Shown here: piece by piece, positions 58,602 through 64,000 of the stretch | Layout of the letters: each line of letters opens with the position of its first letter | Position numbering within the stretch: position 1 is the first letter of the stretch | Source: Prorocentrum cordatum | Lineage: Eukaryota; Sar; Dinophyceae; Prorocentrales; Prorocentraceae | DNA length: 64,000 nucleotides | Direction of reading: 5' to 3' | NCBI GenBank assembly: GCA_963575745.1 | Contig: CAUYUJ010022081.1 | Span: forward strand, 1-64,000 | Translations under genes and position numbers: made by a program | The notes under the pieces: model-generated | Database searches by the model: none | Told to the model about the DNA's origin: nothing | Seen by the model: the letters and a program-made list of their open reading frames with translations, nothing else

Positions 58602-58828
58602 TTGAGCAGGGACCGACCGTCCAGGCATTTCTGTAGGCCTACCACGCTTAGAACACACGCATGTTCGAAGAACACCAACGACGGTCTTAGAACATGAACC
58701 CGATGTGTTACAGCAAGACAGACTCAGCCAGAAATGTTCCAAGAACATCTCGTGCACACCACAAAAGGTTCTTAGAACATTCTTCGGTGGGCCTACCGGC
58801 GAGCCAGGGCGCCTCGCCACTGCTTGAG
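58602..58828. mobile_element. F10 element, copy 2
   Basis: TTGAGCAGGGACCGACCGTC ... TCGCCACTGCTTGAG. Confidence 0.7.
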
Positions 58829-58872
58829 GGGTGCGCCGTCTGTCCACCCGCGGCCCCGGGGAGCCCCAGGCT

Positions 58873-59084
58873 CAAGTCGGGCGTGTCCCCCTAGAGGGGG
58901 ATCCTGGACGAAAACATTTAAAAAATACCCCAAACACGCTCATCAAAAGATGCCCCAGCATGGTCAAGAAAGAGTCCCCGGACTTTTTTTATTTCATTAT
59001 ATATATATATATATATATATATCTTATACCCCCCCCCAAAAAAAAACTGACGATCTCCCCTGCAGAGGGACAGGCCCGACCGCA
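58873..59084 (+). mobile_element. F1 MITE, 212 bp, with TSD
   Basis: CAAGTCGGGCGTGTCCCCCT ... AGAGGGACAGGCCCGACCG. Flanks CCCCAGGC(T/C) at 58864-58872 and 59085-59093. Internal (AT)n run at 58997-59021. Confidence 0.8.
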
Positions 59085-59129
59085 CCCCAGGCCCGCGGCC
59101 GCGCTTAGAGGCTTCAAGATCTTAGGCGC

Positions 59130-59400
59130 ACTTACGAGCTACCTATAGCTGGGTGTAAGTTAATTCTGTTCTGTGTTAAGTAACAGTATATGTTGAGTAT
59201 GTTCCCTAACTAAGGGCATCTGTTTTTAAGTGCTTCTCTTGCGGAAAAAAAAACTTACTTGCGCTACTTCTAACAATTGTCCATCCATCGCCGAGCGGGG
59301 TAAGTTACATATATGTACTTGTAAGTTACTTAACACATTTTAGGCACCATCACTTAGTATTACTTATAAGTTACTTATAAGTAACTTGTAAGTTACCTCC
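59130..59400. repeat. AT-rich stretch with GTAAGTTAC-type repeats
   Basis: TAAGTTAC/TAAGTAAC and their complements occur about ten times, clustered at 59297-59396. Confidence 0.7.
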
Positions 59401-59644
59401 TTCCCTCCCTCCCTCCCCCTCCCTCCCTCCTTCCTCCGCGCCGCGCCGCGCGCCCGCGCCGCGCGCGCGCAAAAGGAGTGAATTGGGGGAGGTAGCGATG
59501 GCGATCGCTTGCATGGGGAAGGAGGAGGAAGAGTTGGGGAGGTAGCGATGGCGATCGCTTGGGGAAGGAGGAGGAGGAGGAGGAGGAGGAGGAGGAGGAG
59601 GAGGAGGAAGAGGAGTGGGGGAGGCAGCGATGGCGATCGCTTGG

Positions 59645-60012
59645 GTAACGATGGACGCGGTGACGCGCATGATGACGATAACGACGATGACGATGACGAC
59701 TACTACGACGACGATGACTACGATACTGGCCATACTGACGACACTGACAACACTGACGATGATGATGATGACGACGATTGCCGACGATCCTGACGATGAT
59801 GACGACTACGGCAATGATGATGACGTCGCTGATGATGACGATGACGACGTTGATGATGATGATGATGGCGACGACGATGGTGATGATGACAGGCGATGAC
59901 GATGATGGCGATGATGATGACGATCATGATGATGATGATGACGGCGATGATGACGGCGATGATGATGATGGCGACGAGGCTGCCTCAGACGACGGTGACG
60001 ACGACGATGGCA
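59645..60012. repeat. GAT/GAC triplet array
   Basis: GATGAC-type triplets over about 360 bases; Asp- and Met-rich frames are artefacts. Confidence 0.95.
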
Positions 60013-60245
60013 GGAACTCGCCCAGGACTCCAGAACAAGGACTTCCTTGTGTTGGAGTTGAGGCTATCCACCCTATGGGTGAGAGGACGGCGCCCTCGTC
60101 GTCGTCGAGGTTGGTTTGAGGAGGTTTGGGGTTCTTGAGGTTTTGGGTTTAGGTTTTGGATTCTGGTGGTTTTGGGTACGTCGAAGTTGTTTTGGTGAGG
60201 TTTTGGTTTCTGGATGTTTTAGGTTACGTATTGGGTTCTCTCTCC

Positions 60246-60355
60246 CCCGCCCCCCATCATCTCTCCAGTCCCCCATCATCTCTCCCGTCCCCCATCAACT
60301 CTCCCGTCCCTCATCGCCTCTCCCGTCCCCCATCGTCTCTCCCGTCCCCCCCTCG
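60246..60355. repeat. Tandem 20-bp repeat
   Basis: About five copies of CCCCCATC(A/G)TCTCTCC(C/A)GT with small variations. Confidence 0.85.
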
Positions 60356-60744
60356 GGTGATGCAGGAGGTTGGGGCCTCTCGGAGGCGCTTTCGGCCCGC
60401 TGGACGGGCGTTCTTGGGAGCGATGGAGATCGCTGGGGCGAGCGGGGCGTGGCTTGGGAGGTAGCGATGGCGATCGCTTGGGCGAAGGGGCGAGGGGGGG
60501 TGGGGGCGGGGGTGCACGGGGAGGTAGCGATGGAGATCGCTTGGGCGAGGAGGGCGTGGATTGGGAGGTAGCGATGGCGATCGCTTGGGCGAAGGGGCGA
60601 GGGGGGGGAGGTAGCGATGGAGATCGCTTGGGCGAGGGGGGCGTGGATTGGGGGGTAGCGATGGAGATCGCTTGGGCGAGGGGGGGCGTGGATTGGGAGG
60701 TAGCGATGGAGATCGCTTGGGCGAGGGGGCGAGGGGGCGGAGGT

Positions 60745-60880
60745 GATGGGTGGTGGTGGTGGGTGGGTGTGGGGCGGGGGTGGGGGTGGGGGTGGTGGTG
60801 GTGGTGGTGGTGGTGGTGGTGGTGGTGGTGGTGGTGGTGGTGGTGGCGGTGGCGGCGGTGGTGCGGGGGTGGGGGTGGGT
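60745..60880. repeat. GGT triplet array
   Basis: GGT/GGG runs; Trp- and Gly-rich frames are artefacts. Confidence 0.95.
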
Positions 60881-61084
60881 GGGGGGCGCTGGGAAATAGC
60901 GATGGCGACCGCTTGGGCGAGGGGGAGTGTACGGGGAGGTAGTAGCGATGGCGATCGCTCGGGAGCGGGTAAGGATGATGGTATAGAGGAGGGGGTGATG
61001 AGGCGGAGGATGAGGCTTATTCGACCAGAGAGCGGATGGAAGTGGTGGATTGGGTGAAGAGCACCAGGGAGGGGGAGGGTTGGG

Positions 61085-61190
61085 GAGGGGGGGGAGTCGG
61101 AGGCGGTGGAGGGCAAAGCGATCTCGATCGCTGTGCGGTCATTGCCGCTAGCTTAGCCGTCCACTGGTTAGCCGTTGCTGGCTCTGGCGG
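61085..61190 (+). promoter_or_regulatory. Candidate promoter module with palindrome and SL-like site
   Basis: AAGCGATCTCGATCGCTG at 61116 and CATTGC at 61140, then TTAGCCGTTGCTGGCTCTGG at 61169. This mirrors 63420-63540 in order and spacing. The ATG of the gene follows 93 bases after the palindrome. Confidence 0.4.
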
Positions 61191-61224
61191 GTGCGCGCGC
61201 CCCCGTTGCCGCCGCGCTAGCATC

Positions 61225-62757
61225 ATGGCGGCCATCGCGCTGGTGGAGCAGCTGAAGGCCGCCGCATCGTTCCTCACTCAGCTTGAGAAGGGGAGCAATG
61301 CATATGAGGAGGTCGTGACGGCGCAGTGCTGCATGGCGATGAGCGTTATGGAGCCGTGGACCTTCGTCTCCGCCGAGGACTCGGCCGCGCTGATCTTGCA
61401 GATCGGCAAGATGCCATTCGGCAAGAAGAAGATGGCCATGCTGCTCGGCCGCGCCACGGAGTTAGCCACAACGTCGGCGAATATGTTGGTTGCCAACGCT
61501 GCCGCGGGCGCAGAGCTGATGTCGGTGACCAGGACGCCCATGCAGGACTTCACGTCGATCACATCATACCTGACGGCGGCGCAGTGGGCGGACATACTGG
61601 ATACGGACAGCGACTTCATGGGCCGAGTTGCGGTCATGATGCAGGCGTGCAAAAAACTCGGGTTGCGCACGTTGCATGAGCCGACGATCCAAATGGCGAC
61701 GTGCACCGCCCTCGCGGTGGAGGGCTTCGAGCGGGCAATGCGCCAGCCCCCGTTGGCCTTGTTCGGCTATTTCAAGAGGGCGAAATCGTACACCAAGAAG
61801 CTCCTCCCGTGGAAGGAGTGCAAGCGCCTCGCCGAGGTGGAGCCGTCGTTCGTCGATAAGCTCCCCGCGGACACGGTTGCCATGCGGAGGGCGCACCGAG
61901 ACGTCTATTCTCGCGTGTACGCCGAAAGTGGCGATGTCCCAGTCAAGTGCCCGCTGGACGTCACCCAGCTGCTCGTGTTGAGCGACGATGTCCCGATGCG
62001 GGAGAACAAAGCCCGCCTGAAGAGCTCTCCTGATCAATCGAGTGTCGACATGGCGCTGCAGCTCGCCGACAGGGCGATTGCGCTGAATCGCGGGCGCGAG
62101 GACAGCGGTGTGTTGCGCGACCGCGACGTTCCCTTCAGGCGATACACGCCCAACCAGGCCGGGCCGCCGCCGCTCGCCGACGCGGCGCCCGCGCCCGCCG
62201 CGTCGGCCGATGCCAAGACGCCGTCGAAGCACAGCGTGGAGGAGGCAAGGGACAAGATCTACGCGCAGCTGGGGGGCAAGACGCCGAACGTGTCCCACAA
62301 ACCGCCGTCGCTGAGCGACAGCGAGTCGGATGACGACGGCAGCGACGACGACTCCGACTCCGAGGGTGGCGCCCCCGCGGCCAGCGCGGCTGGTGATAAG
62401 AAGAGGAAGGCCGATGAGGCGAAGGCGGAGGAGGCGAAAGGGAAGAATAAGAAGAATAAGAACAAGAAGATCAAGCATAACAAGAAGCCGACGAAGGAGA
62501 CTGCCGCTGCGGCGAAGGCGGCGGACGATAAGAAGACTAAGCAGAAGAAGAAGAAGGCGAATGTGGGCAAGAAGTCCCCGAAGCCATCGTACTCGGTGGA
62601 GTGGTCCCGCGACCAGGTCTTGTGCCGAACTGGCCTTAAAGGTGCAGGCCAGTCGGTTGCATACAAGTTCGCCGACTACGGCGGCAGCAGCGACAAGGTG
62701 ATCTCTGCGGCCAAGAAGTGGGTGGCCACGCAGACGAAGAAGTGCGTCGCGGGCTGA
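61225..62757 (+). CDS. Intron-less unknown nuclear-type protein, 510 aa
   Basis: ATG at 61225 is preferred over the in-frame ATG at 61036, which lies in repeats. Residues 1-330 look globular and helical (MAAIALVEQLKAAASFLTQL; FGYFKRAKSYTKKLLPWKEC). A Pro/Ala linker follows, then an acidic SDSESDDDGSDDDSDSE patch and a long Lys-rich tract (KKNKNKKIKHNKKPTKE), probably nuclear-targeting. The C-terminal domain of about 50 residues (YSVEWSRDQVLCRTGLKGAG, then SVAYKFADYGG and SAAKKWV) loosely recalls short AP2-like DNA-binding folds, but this is not secure. Codon use is regular and no frameshift is seen. A DNA- or chromatin-binding role is inference. Confidence 0.8.
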   Translation: MAAIALVEQLKAAASFLTQLEKGSNAYEEVVTAQCCMAMSVMEPWTFVSAEDSAALILQIGKMPFGKKKMAMLLGRATELATTSANMLVANAAAGAELMSVTRTPMQDFTSITSYLTAAQWADILDTDSDFMGRVAVMMQACKKLGLRTLHEPTIQMATCTALAVEGFERAMRQPPLALFGYFKRAKSYTKKLLPWKECKRLAEVEPSFVDKLPADTVAMRRAHRDVYSRVYAESGDVPVKCPLDVTQLLVLSDDVPMRENKARLKSSPDQSSVDMALQLADRAIALNRGREDSGVLRDRDVPFRRYTPNQAGPPPLADAAPAPAASADAKTPSKHSVEEARDKIYAQLGGKTPNVSHKPPSLSDSESDDDGSDDDSDSEGGAPAASAAGDKKRKADEAKAEEAKGKNKKNKNKKIKHNKKPTKETAAAAKAADDKKTKQKKKKANVGKKSPKPSYSVEWSRDQVLCRTGLKGAGQSVAYKFADYGGSSDKVISAAKKWVATQTKKCVAG

Positions 62758-62759
62758 TT

Positions 62760-63000
62760 CGCGCGCTACTGAACGGTGCGGGCGCGATGATGATGATGAT
62801 GCTCTTTCGCATCTTGGGGTCCTCCGACCCTGCGGCTCGCAGCAAGTCCATCCTCTTGGTGGCAACTGTGGCGGGCCAGCTGTTCGCCCTCGTCCAGCAG
62901 CTGGGGATGCTGGGCTGAGCCTGGTCGGCGATAATTCGCGCGCGGGTGCTGCAACGGCGCAGCATGCATGCGTTGTCGAAGACGCCTCGTCGACTACGCC
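62760..63000. other. 3' flank of the 510-aa gene; no second gene
   Basis: A short frame 62786-62918 includes a GATGAT run and reads FRILGSSDPAARSKSILLVA. Not supported as a gene. Confidence 0.3.
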
Positions 63001-63036
63001 GCCGAGGATGGGGACGGGAAACATATGGAGGAGGGT

Positions 63037-63472
63037 AGCGATGGTGATCGCTCGGGGAAGGATGAGGAAGAGTGGGCGAGGTAGCGATGGCGATCGCTCG
63101 GGGAAGGAGGAGGAGGAGGAGGAGGAGGAGGAGGAGGAGGAGGAGGAGTGGGAGAGGTAGCGATGGCAATCGCTTGGGGAAGGATGAGGAAGAGTGGGCG
63201 AGGTAGCGATGGCGATCGCACGGGGAAGGAGGGGGAGGAGGAGGAGGAGGAGGAGGAGGAGGAGGAGGAGCGGGGGGGTAGCGATGGCAATCGCTTGGGG
63301 AAGGAAGAGGAGGAGGAGGCGAAGATGGCGGCGACGCGATGGTGGCAACTTGGATGGGGGACGGGGTGCTCTCAGGACGAGGGGCGAAGCGACTGCGATC
63401 GGATGGGAAGGGAAGGGGGGACGGGTCGGCAGTGGGAGGCAGATGGGGCGGGGGGAAGCGATTTCGATCGCT
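63037..63472. repeat. Dispersed palindrome AGCGAT-NNNN-ATCGCT, downstream cluster
   Basis: Starts at 63037, 63083, 63159, 63205, 63280, 63388 and 63457. Centres GGTG, GGCG, GGCA, TGCG and TTCG. The copies at 63205 and 63388 have arm mismatches. GGA arrays (63105-63148 and 63226-63270) lie between copies. Confidence 0.9.
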
Positions 63473-63540
63473 GGCATTGCGCGCGCATTGCACATAGCAT
63501 TAATCGCACGCGTTGTCATAGCCATTTTTGGCTCACAGGC
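63420..63540 (+). promoter_or_regulatory. Candidate promoter module with palindrome and SL-like relict
   Basis: AAGCGATTTCGATCGCTG at 63456, CATTGC at 63475 and 63487, then CATAGCCATTTTTGGCTCAC at 63517, which differs from the SL by an extra T and a few end bases. Confidence 0.45.
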
Positions 63541-63613
63541 GCGCCGCCCGCCCGCCCGCCCGCGGCTGCGGCTGCGGCACCTGCGGCGCGCCTGCGGCTG
63601 CGCCCGCCCTGGC

Positions 63614-64000
63614 ATGGCGTCGGACGCCAGCGCCCAGGCGGGCCCGTCGGACGCTGCGGCCGCCCTGGCGGGCGCGTTCTTCCAGGCCGCCAGCGCGTTC
63701 GACGCGCTGCTGGGCGCGGGCGCGGACGCGGCCGAGCGCGCGCACTATGCAGCTGCCGCCGTCGAGGAGCAGGAGGCGGAGGCCGCCGCTGAGGGCGACG
63801 CGCAGGCTGCCGCTGCGGGCGCTGAGGAGGCGGAGGAGGCGGAGGAGGCCGCCCACGAGGAGGCGGCTGCCGCTGCGGGCGCTGCGGAGGCCGCCCACGA
63901 GGAGGCCGTGGAGGCGGAGGTGGCGCTGTCGATCAGCATCGACTCCGAGGACGACTGCGCCGACGCTGCCCTGGCGGCGGTGTCCGAGCCGCGGGGCGAG
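63614..64000 (+). CDS. Ala/Glu-rich protein, 3' partial
   Basis: ATG at 63614, open to the window end (129 codons). MASDASAQAGPSDAAAALAG is followed by AFFQAASAFDALLGAGADAA, repeated AEEAEEA/AHEEAAAAAGA units and an acidic patch with VALSISIDSEDDCADAALAA. That patch recalls the DASVAISFSD string of ORF1 in element 1. It may therefore be the ORF1 of another SL-tagged LINE running out of the window; a host gene is also possible. Confidence 0.5.
   Translation, partial: MASDASAQAGPSDAAAALAGAFFQAASAFDALLGAGADAAERAHYAAAAVEEQEAEAAAEGDAQAAAAGAEEAEEAEEAAHEEAAAAAGAAEAAHEEAVEAEVALSISIDSEDDCADAALAAVSEPRGE

Larger units (their letters stand above)
59494..61132. repeat. Dispersed palindrome AGCGAT-NNNN-ATCGCT, upstream cluster
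   Basis: Starts at 59494, 59544, 59626, 60419, 60463, 60526, 60570, 60613, 60657, 60702, 60898 (one arm mismatch), 60944 and 61117. Centres GGCG, GGAG or CTCG. Usually followed by TGGGCGAG or TGGGGAAG. Confidence 0.9.

Noticed and set aside
59494-63472. Cyanobacterial HIP1 (GCGATCGC) repeats or bacterial contamination
   Set aside because: Several palindromes contain GCGATCGC, but many (GGAG, CTCG, TTCG centres) do not. The conserved unit is AGCGAT-NNNN-ATCGCT, and the context is dinoflagellate-like with triplet arrays.

Overview
This is nuclear DNA that looks dinoflagellate. The strongest pointer is an exact copy of the 22-nt dinoflagellate spliced leader (SL) at 43145-43166 on the minus strand, directly 5' of a retrotransposon. 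A 3'-end SL remnant sits at 10286-10299, and a degenerate SL-like sequence sits at 63517-63538. High GC, sparse genes, huge GGA/TCC arrays and many decayed LINE-like elements agree with this. A Prorocentrum- or Symbiodiniaceae-type genome is plausible, but the species is inference.

Layout. 1-5.2 kb: a frameshifted LINE on the plus strand (ORF1, endonuclease, reverse transcriptase, RNase H). 5.2-7.5 kb: simple repeats. 7.5-10.3 kb: a minus-strand LINE remnant with a partial SL that has lost its RT. 10.3-18.3 kb: repeats, tandem minisatellites and short transposons. 18.9-23.7 kb: a third, minus-strand decayed LINE with an intact RT core and zinc fingers, followed by another coding unit (ORFX). 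24-34 kb: dense short inverted-repeat elements nested in one another and in GGA/TCC or ATC arrays. 34.7-43.2 kb: the best preserved object, an apparently intact LINE with an SL at its 5' end and three ORFs (386, 1790 and about 556 aa). 43-59 kb: more short elements, a GTGGGC array, a GCTAW pentamer array and one duplicated host-like coding segment. 59.4-64 kb: an intron-less 510-aa gene and the start of a second gene, set among 20 copies of the palindrome AGCGAT-NNNN-ATCGCT.

The most interesting content is the set of short transposon-like families. Family F1 (ends TAGGTCGGGC / GCCCGACTTA) has 17 recognisable copies. Several are flanked by 8-10-bp direct repeats, and two sit in repeats whose uninterrupted copies also lie in this window, so insertion is directly visible. 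Its ends carry AG|GT and AG at intron-like positions, which makes an introner-like role worth testing. The other families (named F2-F12 here) are described in the entries.

The gene count is low. Only the intact LINE ORFs and the 61225-62757 gene are firm. Other coding calls are decayed element pieces or short exon-like segments. Most long open frames are translations of triplet arrays and are left out. I saw no rRNA, tRNA, snRNA gene or CRISPR array. Dinoflagellate introns and splice sites cannot be called reliably by eye, so exon limits are approximate.
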